DNA of 37,933 bases from Myxococcales bacterium UBA1660 (GTDB lineage: Bacteria; Myxococcota_A; Polyangia; Polyangiales; Houyiibacteriaceae), in assembly GCA_002320815.1 (NCBI GenBank), contig DCLA01000023.1, positions 1 through 37,933 on the forward strand, read 5' to 3'. A program made the position numbers and the translations under genes. Within the stretch, counting starts at the first letter, position 1, and each line of letters begins with the position of its first letter. Positions 1-10,325 of the stretch are shown piece by piece. The notes beneath the pieces were generated by a model. It searched no databases, was not told the origin of the DNA, and saw only the letters and a list, made by a program, of their open reading frames with translations.

Positions 1-468
1 AGCAGGAGGCGTTGGCGCCGCAGGGGGTGCTGGCGCAGTCGGCGGCGCAGTCGCCGTCGGCGTCGTTGTCCTGGAAGCCGGCGTCGCAGCCGCAGGTGGC
101 GGTGCCGGAGGCGTCGGAGCAGGAGGCGTTGGCGCCGCAGGGGGTGCTGGCGCAGTCGGCGGCGCAATCGCCGTCGGCGTCGTTGTCCTGGAAGCCGGCG
201 TTGCAGCCGCAGGTGGCGGTGCCGGTGGCGTCGGAGCAGGAGGCGTTGGTACCGCAGACGACCGAATCGCAGTTGGCGGTGCAGTCGCCGTCGGCGTCGT
301 TGTCCTGGAAGCCGGCGTTGCAGCCACAGGTGGCGGTGCCGGTGGCGTCGTCGCAGGAGGTGTTGAGGCCGCAGGTCGTGTTCACGCAGTCGGTGCTGCA
401 GTCGCCGTCGCCGTCGTTGTCCTGGGTGCCGGCGGCGCACGCGCAGGATGCGGTGCCGGTGGCGTCGT
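1..468 (-). repeat. Four tandem 117-bp repeats (39 codons each)
   Basis: Near-identical units begin at 1, 118, 235 and 352. The period is exactly 117 bp, so each unit encodes one 39-residue EGF-like/DxDxDG module in frame. Units 1 and 2 are nearly identical in DNA, which suggests recent duplication or gene conversion. The array continues leftwards out of the window. Four more divergent units of the same protein lie at about 1000-1480. Confidence 0.9.
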
Positions 469-1609
469 CGCAGACCTGGCTCTCACCGAGACAGACGCCG
501 GCCGGAGCGGCGCAGCCACAGACGACCTCGGACCCTGCGTTGCAGCCGGCCGCGCCGACCCCCGCGCTGGTTGCGTCGAAGCTCCCGTCCCACACGAGCG
601 CGTCGAGGGCGCACACGCCGGGGCACTGGGCCTCGGCCGCGGCCATGTCGAAGGTGCCCGGGGCGCCGACCAGGCAGCGGTCCCCCGGCGTCGCCGTCGG
701 GAAGACGCAGCCGCACACGACGTCGGAGCCCACCGCGCAACCCGCAGCGGTCACGTTGGCGTCTTCGGTGGTCCAGTTGCCGTTCCAGACCAGCCCGAAG
801 GGCTCGCAGGCGCTCGCGCACTCGGCGTCCGCCGCGCTCTGATCGAAGGTGCCGGGATCGGCCGCCAGGCAGCGGTCGCCCTCGGCCTGACACGCCGGGG
901 TACACACGCCGTCGCCGTCGAGATCCTGCAGACCCGCCGCGCACGAAGAGCAGTCCACGCCGGCGAACCCGTCGTCGCAGTCGCAGACGACCGTCCCGGT
1001 GTCCGCGCTGCAGGTGCCGTTGCCGGAGCAGGTGTCGGTGCCGCAGCCGGGCTCGCAGGTCCCGTCGCCGTCCTCGTCCTGGAAGCCGAACGCGCACACG
1101 CACGTGGCGGTGCCGTCGTCGTCCGAACACTCGGCGTTCGCCATGCAGCTCAGACCCGCCGTCGCGCAGTCGGCGGAGCAGTCGCCGTCGGCGTCGTTGT
1201 CTTGGAAGCCCGCGTCGCAGGAGCAGGTGGCGTCGCCGTCGTCGTCGGCGCAGGTCGCGTTGGCGCCACAGGTGGTGCTGGCGCAGTCGGCGCTGCAGTT
1301 GCCGTCGCCGTCGTTGTCCTGGGTGCCCGCGTCGCAGACGCACTCGGCCACGCCGGAGCCGTCGGTGCACACCGCCATGGCGCCGCAGGTGAGCCCGGCA
1401 GCGCCGCAGTCGGGTGCGCACTCGCCGTCGCCATCGTTGTCCTGGAAGCCGGCCGGGCACTCCGACCCGGCGTCGCCAGCGTCGCCGCCATCGGCCGGGC
1501 TCGCGTCGTCGGAGACGGACGCATCGGCCACGCCCGCGTCGTCATCGCTACAACCCCCCGCGAGGGCCAGCCCCCCCAGAAGCACCACACACCACCGCAC
1601 TCTCATCAT
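1..1609 (-). CDS. Cysteine-rich lipoprotein of tandem EGF-like / DxDxDG modules (3' end beyond window)
   Basis: The reading frame is open from ATG 1609 to the left edge (536 codons visible, no stop). GGAGG lies 8 nt before the ATG; an in-frame ATG at 1606 is an alternative. The N-terminus is a lipoprotein signal ending LALAGGC, followed by an Asp/Ala/Gly-rich tether of about 25 residues. The mature part is a chain of modules of about 39 residues, each with six or so cysteines and a core such as GFQDNDADGDC, which combines EGF-like cysteine spacing with an Asp-x-Asp-x-Asp-Gly calcium-loop signature. Four modules lie before and four after two copies of a different 65-residue module (around 500-890). 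By analogy with EGF and thrombospondin-3 repeats it is probably a calcium-stabilised surface or adhesion protein; that role is inference. Serine- and proline-rich reading frames on the opposite strand are shadows of this repeat. Confidence 0.85.
   Translation of the reverse strand, partial: MMRVRWCVVLLGGLALAGGCSDDDAGVADASVSDDASPADGGDAGDAGSECPAGFQDNDGDGECAPDCGAAGLTCGAMAVCTDGSGVAECVCDAGTQDNDGDGNCSADCASTTCGANATCADDDGDATCSCDAGFQDNDADGDCSADCATAGLSCMANAECSDDDGTATCVCAFGFQDEDGDGTCEPGCGTDTCSGNGTCSADTGTVVCDCDDGFAGVDCSSCAAGLQDLDGDGVCTPACQAEGDRCLAADPGTFDQSAADAECASACEPFGLVWNGNWTTEDANVTAAGCAVGSDVVCGCVFPTATPGDRCLVGAPGTFDMAAAEAQCPGVCALDALVWDGSFDATSAGVGAAGCNAGSEVVCGCAAPAGVCLGESQVCDDATGTASCACAAGTQDNDGDGDCSTDCVNTTCGLNTSCDDATGTATCGCNAGFQDNDADGDCTANCDSVVCGTNASCSDATGTATCGCNAGFQDNDADGDCAADCASTPCGANASCSDASGTATCGCDAGFQDNDADGDCAADCASTPCGANASC
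500..890 (-). repeat. Two copies of a 195-bp (65-codon) module interrupting the EGF-like array
   Basis: The 10-mer caggcagcgg occurs at 866-875 and 671-680, giving a 195-bp offset. The two translated copies align along their length: GDRCL, then GTFD, an Ala/Cys stretch, LVW-G-, AAGC, and VVCGC at the end. The module has its own four to five cysteines and no DxDxDG loop. I do not recognise the family. Confidence 0.75.
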
Positions 1610-1722
1610 CTACGACACCTCCGTTGACTCCCAAGATCGGGAACCCGGTTCGGGGGTATCGTGCGCCGCTTGCGCTGTGCAAGGAAAAATCCTTTATTGG
1701 TGCAAATTGGGTCTTCGGCGAG

Positions 1723-3048
1723 TCACTCGGTCCGAATCGAAGCGATCCACGCCTCGATCTCGTCCTGGAAAGTGCCCTCCTCCAGCCCGGAGACGACGTG
1801 ACCCGCGCCGGGCACGACGACCACTCGAGATGAAGCGGCGGACTCGGTCCCCCGCGCGAGGCCGGGGTCGAAGACCGAATTGACGAAGCGGCAGTTCCCT
1901 TCGGCGGACGCCCCGGGGAGCAGGTCGAACTCGCCTCCCCCACAGCAGTAGGGGTCGTCGGCGCCCTGGACGATGAAGTAGGGCGCGGCCCCCTCGGTGC
2001 CCAGGTGGTGCTCGAGGAGCTCGGCCTCGTACGCCGCGAGGTACTCGGGGCTCACGTCCCCGAGCACCTTCCGCAGGATGTGCTCCACTTGGTCCTGGAG
2101 ATTCAGTCCGAGCTCGCTTTCGGCGACCGACGAGTAGGGCGGACATCCGTTGCCCATCACCGCGTCGCGCAGCGAGGTGAAGGTTCCGGCGTCGAGCAGA
2201 GCCCCGGCGACCTCCACGCCGCGGGCGGCGAGGGCCCGGGACAGATGGTAGGCGCCCACGGACCCCGCGGAGCTGCCATGGAGCCAGAGCCGCCCCTCGG
2301 GGTGGGCCGCGCGGACGTAGGAGGTGGCCGCGATCGCCGCGGAGAGCCCATCGACGGTGGCGCCCTCGACGGGGTTGTCGGAATAGGGGTGGCCCGTGCC
2401 GCCATAGAGGTCGTGATCGCAGTAGGCGACGGCGACGACCCGGGTCCCTTCGGCGAGGCGTCGTCCGATGGCGGTGTCCCGGAGCCCCGAGCCGTCGAAC
2501 CCCATCATGACCACCCGGCCGGCGAGCTCCTCGACATCGGGCTCGTCGTTGAGGGCCTCGCGACCTACGTAGACCGGGCCGTCGCCGGTGGGCACGTAGT
2601 ACCCCGTGCCCCCGCCGCGAAGATAGACCCAGGTGTCGGTAGCCCGGTCGAGGGCGTCCGTCCGCTGGATGGTCATGAACTTGTGGTTCCCCGTACGCCC
2701 ACACCGGTAGCTCTCGTTGCGGAAGACCTCGTAGGTGAAGTCCACTCCCGCGACGCGGACCTGGCCGTCACCGTCCGGGTCTCGGGTGGGCTCGAGCTCG
2801 TCGACCCGCACGATCCCCGCGGTGTCGGCCGGGAGGGAGGGATCGGCGAGGATCGTCGCCGGCCGCCCGTCGGGTCGCGCCGCGTCCGGGGTGAGCTGGG
2901 CGTCGGGACTCGCCTCCGCGTCGCCGGTCGCCTCCGCGTCGTCGGGAGCTCCGGCGTCGACCGGGAGGTCGTCCTCGCCGCAGCCGGAGGTGAAGAGCCA
3001 GAGGGCGAGCGACAGGGAGGTCGCCCAGCGGGAACGTCGAAGAGCCAT
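1723..3048 (-). CDS. Alpha/beta-hydrolase (pectin-acetylesterase-like) lipoprotein
   Basis: This 441-residue protein starts at ATG 3048; a TTG 12 codons upstream would place extra residues in front of the signal and is disfavoured. The signal ends TSGC with Cys23 as the lipid site, followed by an acidic DAG/DAE-rich tether to about residue 56. The catalytic core contains a nucleophile elbow HGSSAGS, a later GADDPY that could supply the acid, and GAGH near the C-terminus for the histidine, in the order expected for a Ser-Asp-His hydrolase. An early RGGGTGYY stretch, a CDHD segment and paired cysteines recall pectin acetylesterase/Notum-type enzymes. The substrate is unknown. An AraC-type regulator lies 79 bp upstream on the same strand and may control it. 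It probably acts outside the cytoplasm as an esterase. Confidence 0.75.
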   Translation of the reverse strand: MALRRSRWATSLSLALWLFTSGCGEDDLPVDAGAPDDAEATGDAEASPDAQLTPDAARPDGRPATILADPSLPADTAGIVRVDELEPTRDPDGDGQVRVAGVDFTYEVFRNESYRCGRTGNHKFMTIQRTDALDRATDTWVYLRGGGTGYYVPTGDGPVYVGREALNDEPDVEELAGRVVMMGFDGSGLRDTAIGRRLAEGTRVVAVAYCDHDLYGGTGHPYSDNPVEGATVDGLSAAIAATSYVRAAHPEGRLWLHGSSAGSVGAYHLSRALAARGVEVAGALLDAGTFTSLRDAVMGNGCPPYSSVAESELGLNLQDQVEHILRKVLGDVSPEYLAAYEAELLEHHLGTEGAAPYFIVQGADDPYCCGGGEFDLLPGASAEGNCRFVNSVFDPGLARGTESAASSRVVVVPGAGHVVSGLEEGTFQDEIEAWIASIRTE

Positions 3049-3127
3049 GGCGAGAGGCTCGGCGATGCGAAGGACCGCGGACAAGGACCCGCGCGGACGA
3101 TTCCAGGACCCGCGCGGCCATCGGCGG

Positions 3128-4108
3128 TCACCGGGGGGTCAGGTCGCGGGCGGCCGCCGGTGTGCACTGGTTCCACCGAACGAAGGCCCGGCGGAACGAG
3201 CGCGCGTCGGCGAAGCCCAGCCGCTCCGCGAGGGCCCGGTCGTCGAGGGCGTGGAGCCAGAGCCCCGCTCGGCTCGCTCGGAAGCGGTCCAACTCCGCGG
3301 CGAACGAGGTGCCCTCCGCGGTCAGCGCTCGGCGTAGACTCCGCGGACTGGTCCCGAGAGCACGCGCCGCCGCCCGCTGAGGCGCTTCGGCGCGACACAC
3401 CTCGGGGAGCACGTCCCAGACGCGGGCGAGGACGCTCGCCGAGGGTCCCACGGTCGCCAAGAGAGCCTCGGCGCGCTCCGTGAGGACGGTGTGCAGGCCG
3501 TCGTCCGACCCGCGCAGCTTGCCCTCCGGACCAGGAGCCTCGAGGTGGATGCGGTCGGCAGCGGCGCCGAAGTGGATCGCCACACCCAGCTCCCGCTCCA
3601 GGAAGGAGCGTGCGGTGGCTGGCCACGGACTCTCGCGCAGATGAAGGGCGCCCAGGGGGGCAGTCGGGCTCCATCGCTGCAGGTAGCGCAGGATCGCGAC
3701 GGCCGAGAAGAGGAGATCCCGGCGCGCCCCGAGGCGCTCGGGGACCGGGCCGAAGATCAGGTCGGCGCTTCGGCCGAGCTGGACCTCGATCCCATGGGCG
3801 TCCGTGACCAGCGGCCAATAGCGTGCCGCGGCGCGCAGCGCGCCGGCGAGATCGGGGGCCGACCCGGCCACCATGCGCACCAGGTTCTTCGAGCTGCCGC
3901 GGGAATGGTCGGCGACCTCCAGCGCGAACTCGGGTCCGATCCCCGCGCGGTCCAGCGTCTCCCACGTCTCGTAGAGCGCGGTCATCGGGACCCTCGCTCG
4001 GAGGTCGGTCCCTTCGCCCGTCGGCCGATCCAGGAGCAGGCCTCGTCGCTGAGCGGTCGCCACGAGGTTGTCGAGCGCGAGCCGGGTGCGGGTCGCTTCC
4101 ACCACCAC
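3128..4108 (-). CDS. AraC-family transcriptional regulator (arabinose-binding-like N-terminal domain)
   Basis: The protein has 326 residues and a GTG start at 4108, with AGGA placed 6 nt upstream. The N-terminal two thirds resemble the all-alpha/beta sensing domain found in OruR/ArgR-type AraC regulators (a motif near LYETWETLDRAG and GSAPDLAGALRAA). The C-terminal 100 residues hold the paired helix-turn-helix: first around RAAARALGTSPRSLRRAL, second around ALAERLGFADARSFRRAF, followed by the typical TPAAARD end. The ligand is unknown. It sits 40 bp downstream of argS and 79 bp upstream of the hydrolase lipoprotein gene, so regulation of the latter is a reasonable guess. Confidence 0.88.
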   Translation of the reverse strand: MVVEATRTRLALDNLVATAQRRGLLLDRPTGEGTDLRARVPMTALYETWETLDRAGIGPEFALEVADHSRGSSKNLVRMVAGSAPDLAGALRAAARYWPLVTDAHGIEVQLGRSADLIFGPVPERLGARRDLLFSAVAILRYLQRWSPTAPLGALHLRESPWPATARSFLERELGVAIHFGAAADRIHLEAPGPEGKLRGSDDGLHTVLTERAEALLATVGPSASVLARVWDVLPEVCRAEAPQRAAARALGTSPRSLRRALTAEGTSFAAELDRFRASRAGLWLHALDDRALAERLGFADARSFRRAFVRWNQCTPAAARDLTPR

Positions 4109-4148
4109 GGCTCATCCTACCAGGACCGGCGAGGTGCCGGCGCCGGGC

Positions 4149-5903
4149 TCACATCTTCTCGAGGACGCCGATGCCGAGGAGGCTCAGGCCGTGCTCGAGC
4201 TGGCGAGCGCTCAGGGCGCAGAGCGCCAGCCGGCTCTTCTCCTCGGGGGAACCGAGGACCGGGCAGTCGCCGTAGAAGCTGCTGAAGGCGCTGGCCACCT
4301 CATAGAGGTGCTCGCAGATGAGGTGCGGCTGGTAGGTCTCGGCGGCGGTGTGGACCACGTCGGGGTACTTCACCAGATGGCGGGCGAGCTCCTGTTCGCG
4401 CTCGTGGTCCAGCGCGATCGGGGCGGTGAAGCCCTCGAAGTTCTGGCCGCCCTTGGCGAAGATCGACCGGATCCGCGCGTACTGGTACTGGATGTAGGGG
4501 CCCGAGTTGCCGCTGAGCTCGACCAACTTGTCGGGCTCGAAGCGATAGTCGGTCATCCGGTTCTGGCGGAGGTCGGCGTACTTCACGGCGCCGATCCCGA
4601 TCGTCTTGAAGGCCTCGTCGAGATCGGCGTCTTCGATGCGCAGCCGGCCCTCCTCGCGGAGCTCTTCGATGCGCACCCGCGCCCGCTCCTCCGCCTCGTC
4701 GAGGAAGGGCATGAGCTTGGGCACGCCGCCGTCGCGGGTCCGGAGGGGCTTGCCGTCGTCGCCGAGGATCTTGCCGAAGCCGACGTGATCGAGGCGCATG
4801 TCGATGCCCATCAGCTTGGCCACGGTGAAGAGCTGCTCGAAGTGCTGCCCCTGCCGGGTGTCCACCACGTAGACGGAGCGGTCCGCGTCCCATCGCTCCT
4901 GGCGGTAGAGGATGGTGGCCACGTCGGTGGTGGCGTAGTTGAAGGCGCCGTCCTTCTTCCGGATGAGGAAGGGCGCGTAGCCCTCCTTGCGCATCTTCTT
5001 GGGGATGTCGCCCTCGAGTTCCTGGAAGAAGACGCCGATGGCGCCCTGGTCTTCCTTGGCCAGACCCTTCTCGAGCAGCAGCCCGACCACCCCGTCGAGG
5101 CGGTCCTGGTAGGCGCTCTCGCCGAGCCACTCGTCGAAGGTCACGCCGAGCCGATCGTAGACGGCGTCGAAGGCCTCGCGGGTGATGGCCATGAAGCGCT
5201 CCCAGAGCGCGCGCTTCTCGGGGTCGCCCCCCTGCAGCTCGGCCAGGGCCTGGCGGGCGGCGTCGGCGAAGGCCTCGTCGTCTTTCTTCTTGGCGGCGGC
5301 CTGGGTGTAGAGGCGCTCGAGCTCCTCGACGCCATCGCGCTCCAGGGCCTCGTCGTCGCCCCACTCGCGCAGGCCCATGATCAACAGGCCGAACTGGGTG
5401 CCCCAGTCGCCGAGGTGGTTGTCGCCGATGACCTCGTGGCCGGCGGCCCGCAGGAGCTCGACGATCGCCGCGCCGATGATGGTCGAGCGGATGTGGCCGA
5501 TGTGCATCGACTTGGCGGTGTTGGGGCTCGAGAAGTCGACGACGATGGTCTCCTTCGTCGCCACCGGGTCGATCCCCAGGTTCTCCGCGGCCAGCGCCGC
5601 GCTCAGCTGCTGCCCGACCCAGCTCGGCCGGAGCCGCAGGTTGATGAAGCCCGGGCCGGCGACCTCGGCGCTGGCGACGGCGTCGAGGGCGCGCAGGCCC
5701 ACGGCGGCCTCCTCGGCGATGTCGCGAGGCTTGCGGCCGAGCTTCTTGCCCAGGGCCATGGCCGCGTTGAGCTGGTAGTCGCCGTGCTGCGGGTTGGCCG
5801 CGCGCAGGAGCGGATCGGGGCGCTCGTCGAGGCCCAGGGTCTCCTGGAGGGTGGCGGCGGCGAGCTCGGTGAGGTGCTGGCTGAGAAGCATGGCGCCGGA
5901 CAT
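4149..5903 (-). CDS. argS: Arginyl-tRNA synthetase
   Basis: This class I aminoacyl-tRNA synthetase charges tRNA-Arg with arginine using ATP. The 584 residues match the usual bacterial length. An N-terminal Add-1-like domain (about 1-110) is followed by the catalytic core with the HIGH motif at His134-His137 in SPNTAKSMHIGHIRST, then GDNHLGDWGTQFG. As in E. coli ArgRS, a canonical KMSK is absent; the equivalent loop is GKPLRTRDGG near residue 385. The C-terminal helical DALR anticodon domain ends LGIGVLEKM. The ATG at 5903 is chosen because a GGAG lies 11 nt upstream; an in-frame ATG at 5891 is possible. It follows the OmpA-like gene by 28 bp and probably shares its transcript. Confidence 0.96.
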   Translation of the reverse strand: MSGAMLLSQHLTELAAATLQETLGLDERPDPLLRAANPQHGDYQLNAAMALGKKLGRKPRDIAEEAAVGLRALDAVASAEVAGPGFINLRLRPSWVGQQLSAALAAENLGIDPVATKETIVVDFSSPNTAKSMHIGHIRSTIIGAAIVELLRAAGHEVIGDNHLGDWGTQFGLLIMGLREWGDDEALERDGVEELERLYTQAAAKKKDDEAFADAARQALAELQGGDPEKRALWERFMAITREAFDAVYDRLGVTFDEWLGESAYQDRLDGVVGLLLEKGLAKEDQGAIGVFFQELEGDIPKKMRKEGYAPFLIRKKDGAFNYATTDVATILYRQERWDADRSVYVVDTRQGQHFEQLFTVAKLMGIDMRLDHVGFGKILGDDGKPLRTRDGGVPKLMPFLDEAEERARVRIEELREEGRLRIEDADLDEAFKTIGIGAVKYADLRQNRMTDYRFEPDKLVELSGNSGPYIQYQYARIRSIFAKGGQNFEGFTAPIALDHEREQELARHLVKYPDVVHTAAETYQPHLICEHLYEVASAFSSFYGDCPVLGSPEEKSRLALCALSARQLEHGLSLLGIGVLEKM

Positions 5904-5931
5904 TTAGGCGACCGCTCCGGCGCCGTCCACC

Positions 5932-6396
5932 TCAGCCCTCGACGATGAGGAACTCCACCCGGCGGTTCTGGGCGTGACACGCCGGGGTGGTCTCCTGACA
6001 GAGCGGCTGGCGCTCGCCTTCGCCCGAGGGGGCCAGGGGAATCTGCACGCCGCGGTCCCGGAGCGCGCGTGCCACGGAGCCGGCCCGCCGTTCGCTGAGG
6101 TCCTGGTTGTGGAGGTCGTCCCCCTGGGTGTCGGTGTGCCCGACGATCTTCAGGGCGTCGATCTCCGGGTGGTGCAGGATGGTGTCCGCCAGGTGGTCCA
6201 GGATGGACCCGGAGCGCGGCTGGATCACGTCGGAGTCGGTCTCGAAATGGATGTGCTCGTCGATGACGATCTTGCCGGCTTCGACCCGCACGTCGCTGGG
6301 CGGGACCCAGTTGGGGTCGTTGACGATGCGGCGAGGCTCGGCGCAGGCGGCGGCGAAGAGGACGAGCAGCAGGGCCCAGAGGGGGGAAGAACGCAT
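5932..6396 (-). CDS. OmpA-family (peptidoglycan-binding) lipoprotein
   Basis: The 154-residue protein starts at ATG 6396 with AAGGAG 7 nt upstream. A short signal peptide ends FAAAC (Cys18 lipid site). Residues 57-154 form an OmpA C-terminal domain: HFETDSD, then IVGHTDTQGDD, NQDLSERRAGSVARALRDRG and a terminal NRRVEFLI. The family binds the diaminopimelate of peptidoglycan and anchors the outer membrane to the wall, as in Pal. No Tol genes are adjacent, so I do not call it Pal. It is divergent from the acyl-CoA dehydrogenase gene and lies 28 bp upstream of argS. Confidence 0.9.
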   Translation of the reverse strand: MRSSPLWALLLVLFAAACAEPRRIVNDPNWVPPSDVRVEAGKIVIDEHIHFETDSDVIQPRSGSILDHLADTILHHPEIDALKIVGHTDTQGDDLHNQDLSERRAGSVARALRDRGVQIPLAPSGEGERQPLCQETTPACHAQNRRVEFLIVEG

Positions 6397-6528
6397 GCCG
6401 CTCCTTCTACGCCCCTCGCGGCGGCCCGTCCACGAGGGGAACGGGGGAACGACCCGTGTGGGGATCCTCCTGGAGAGCGCACCGAGGTTGGCCCCAAGGT
6501 CCCTACTGAACGGCGCTTCAACTTTCGC

Positions 6529-6543
6529 TTGACGCACCGCGTC
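6529..6543. promoter_or_regulatory. Inverted repeat overlapping a TTGACG -35-like box, ahead of the acyl-CoA dehydrogenase gene
   Basis: GACGC at 6531-6535 and GCGTC at 6539-6543 form a perfect inverted repeat around ACC. It overlaps TTGACG at 6529-6534, which could be a -35 box reading towards the gene at 6605. I see no convincing -10 at the right distance. The position in a 208-bp divergent region fits an operator, but the length is short enough to occur by chance in this GC-rich DNA. Confidence 0.25.
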
Positions 6544-6604
6544 GCACCCCCCACGTTTCTTCTCTGTTTCGCGGGGGAACTCCTTCCCACCTTGGAGGTT
6601 TCGA

Positions 6605-8449
<1,845 letters not shown>

Positions 8450-8454
8450 TCCGA

Positions 8455-8490
8455 CCCACGGTCGGCCGACGAGCGGCGGCCGGCCGTGGG
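8455..8490 (+). terminator. GC-rich hairpin after the acyl-CoA dehydrogenase gene
   Basis: Arms of 14 nt at 8455-8468 and 8477-8490 pair with one mismatch around an 8-nt loop. It begins 6 nt after the stop codon and ends before the next gene's promoter region. There is no T-tract behind it, so it is a weak or factor-assisted terminator candidate. Confidence 0.55.
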
Positions 8491-8515
8491 TTCCCGTGAT
8501 ACGGTTATCTTGCAC

Positions 8516-10219
8516 ATGAGAGCCGCGCTCATCGTTTTCGTGTTGTGGTCGCTCTCCTGTACGCCCACGCAGACGGTGGTTCGCTTCGAAGCGGGCCCGG
8601 GCGTGCAGGCTCGGGCGTCCGCGGTTCGGGTCCGGCTCTATCGGCTGCCGGCCGATGAGCTCTTCTACGACGAGACGATCTCCCTGGGGGGCGACCTGCC
8701 GGAGCGGCAGGTGCCCGTCTCGCCTCGCGACGACGACGCCAGCCGTCGGTTCCGGGCCGAGGCCACCCTCTTCGAGCGCGGGCAACCGTTCGCGAGTGCC
8801 GCGGTGGAGGCCGGATTCCGAAGCGGCGAGCAGCGCGAGGTGTGGATCGTCTTCGACGACGTTTGCGTGGACGTGGAGTGCCCCCCGGCCCGAACCTGCC
8901 TCAACGGGCTCTGTCAGCCCCTCTGTGTGGGTCCCTCGGACGATCCGCGCGACCGAGTCGACTGCGGGTCGACGCCGCCGCCGGACGTGGGCCCGCCCGA
9001 CCCGGTCGATATGGGGGCGAATGACCAGGGAGCCGACGACGGCGGCGCCCCCTGCGACTGTCCCTGTGGCGGAGACGTGTGCACGCCGGATGGCAACTGC
9101 GCCCCGTCGGTGGCGCTCCGGGCCTTGGACGTCGGGGCGCGGCATTCGTGCGCGATCGACACGGAGAATCGCCTCTGGTGCTGGGGCGACAACCGGGAAG
9201 GGCAGCTCGTGGGGAGCGAGATCGTGGTCACCGAACCCACGCTCGTTCCCGTGGCAGATGGCACCGCCGTCGTGGACTTCGCGGTGGGGGGAACGCGTGA
9301 GGCCGGGACGGGGTTCACCGCCGTCATCGTTCAGGGCAGCGCGCTCTACACGTGGGGCGCTTCTCCCAACGGGCGCCTCGGGCGGACGGGCGACCCCCGG
9401 CAGCCCGGCCAGGTCGAGGGGAGCTGGTCCTCGGTCGATCTCGGTGGCGGCCACGGATGCGGCACCAAGGGCGACGCGATGTGGTGCTGGGGCGCGGGGG
9501 ACTCGCGCCAGACCCAGCGCGAGGGCGACACGACGGAACCCGTGCAGACCACCGCCACGATCATCGGGCTCAGCCTGGGCAAGGACCACACCTGCGCGTG
9601 GTCGAGGACGACCGGTGCCTGTATGGGCGCCCATGAGCGCGAGCAGTTGGCGCGGCCGGACCCCGCCGACGCGACCGTCGCGGAGCGGCAGCGTCTGGCG
9701 CCCGTGCCGGCTCCGACGCCCGACGACCGGCCCGGTGCGGATACCTTCCGCTATACGATGATCTCGGCCGGTGCCGAGCACACGTGCGCGCTGGGCGTAT
9801 CGGGATCCTCCGGCCCCACGTGGCTCTACTGCGCCGGCGCGGGTGCGGAGGTAGACTTTCGGCTCGGCCTCGACGTCACCCTCGACGTGAACTTCCCGGA
9901 CCGGTCGCTCGCTCAACTGGACGTCGATTGGCGTTCGGTGAGCGCCGGTTGGACGCATACGTGCGGCATCGATTCCGCGGACACGCTGCGTTGCTGGGGG
10001 GACGCGCTCCTCGGAGGTGAGCCGATCGCGTCGGACCTCCCGGCCTCGGCGACGGTCCCCGGCAGCTACCAGGCGGTGTCGGCCGGGAATCGCCAGACCT
10101 GCGCCATCGACATCGACGGCAGGCTGTTCTGCTGGGGCGAGAGCCCGCTCGGCAACCTCGGGCTCGGGAGTGTCGCGCGCGCCGCGACGCCGACCCGGGT
10201 CTGCTTCAGCGACGACTGA
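8516..10219 (+). CDS. RCC1-repeat (beta-propeller) lipoprotein
   Basis: The protein has 567 residues. ATG 8516 is chosen because it gives a compact lipoprotein signal ending WSLSC (Cys15); an upstream GTG lies inside the hairpin. Residues 16-120 form a beta-rich domain. A cysteine cluster and a Pro/Asp-rich spacer (about 120-195) follow. From about 205 to the end there are six to seven RCC1-like blades of the form HSCAI---LWCWGDN or HTCGI---LRCWGD. The family forms seven-bladed propellers used for binding; in myxobacteria such proteins are secreted and of unknown function. No Shine-Dalgarno is visible; TTATCT at 8505-8510 is so close to the ATG that a leaderless transcript is possible. Confidence 0.82.
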   Translation: MRAALIVFVLWSLSCTPTQTVVRFEAGPGVQARASAVRVRLYRLPADELFYDETISLGGDLPERQVPVSPRDDDASRRFRAEATLFERGQPFASAAVEAGFRSGEQREVWIVFDDVCVDVECPPARTCLNGLCQPLCVGPSDDPRDRVDCGSTPPPDVGPPDPVDMGANDQGADDGGAPCDCPCGGDVCTPDGNCAPSVALRALDVGARHSCAIDTENRLWCWGDNREGQLVGSEIVVTEPTLVPVADGTAVVDFAVGGTREAGTGFTAVIVQGSALYTWGASPNGRLGRTGDPRQPGQVEGSWSSVDLGGGHGCGTKGDAMWCWGAGDSRQTQREGDTTEPVQTTATIIGLSLGKDHTCAWSRTTGACMGAHEREQLARPDPADATVAERQRLAPVPAPTPDDRPGADTFRYTMISAGAEHTCALGVSGSSGPTWLYCAGAGAEVDFRLGLDVTLDVNFPDRSLAQLDVDWRSVSAGWTHTCGIDSADTLRCWGDALLGGEPIASDLPASATVPGSYQAVSAGNRQTCAIDIDGRLFCWGESPLGNLGLGSVARAATPTRVCFSDD

Positions 10220-10325
10220 AGCGCGCCGGGTTGCCGTCCCCCCCCTCGGCGCTTCTCCTCCCCCCCTGTCATGGGTCTTCTGGCCCACCCTCGGAACCCT
10301 CGCCATCGACTGACCATCGGTCCCG

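Noticed and set aside
1..468. Regular direct repeats as a possible CRISPR array
   Set aside because: Units are 117 bp, contiguous, without spacers, and in frame with a coding sequence.
12..1883. Long plus-strand reading frames rich in Ser, Ala, Gln and Pro with repeats of their own
   Set aside because: They are the antisense shadow of the EGF-like array. The minus strand gives a lipoprotein signal, regular cysteines and a Shine-Dalgarno; the plus strand gives only low-complexity sequence.
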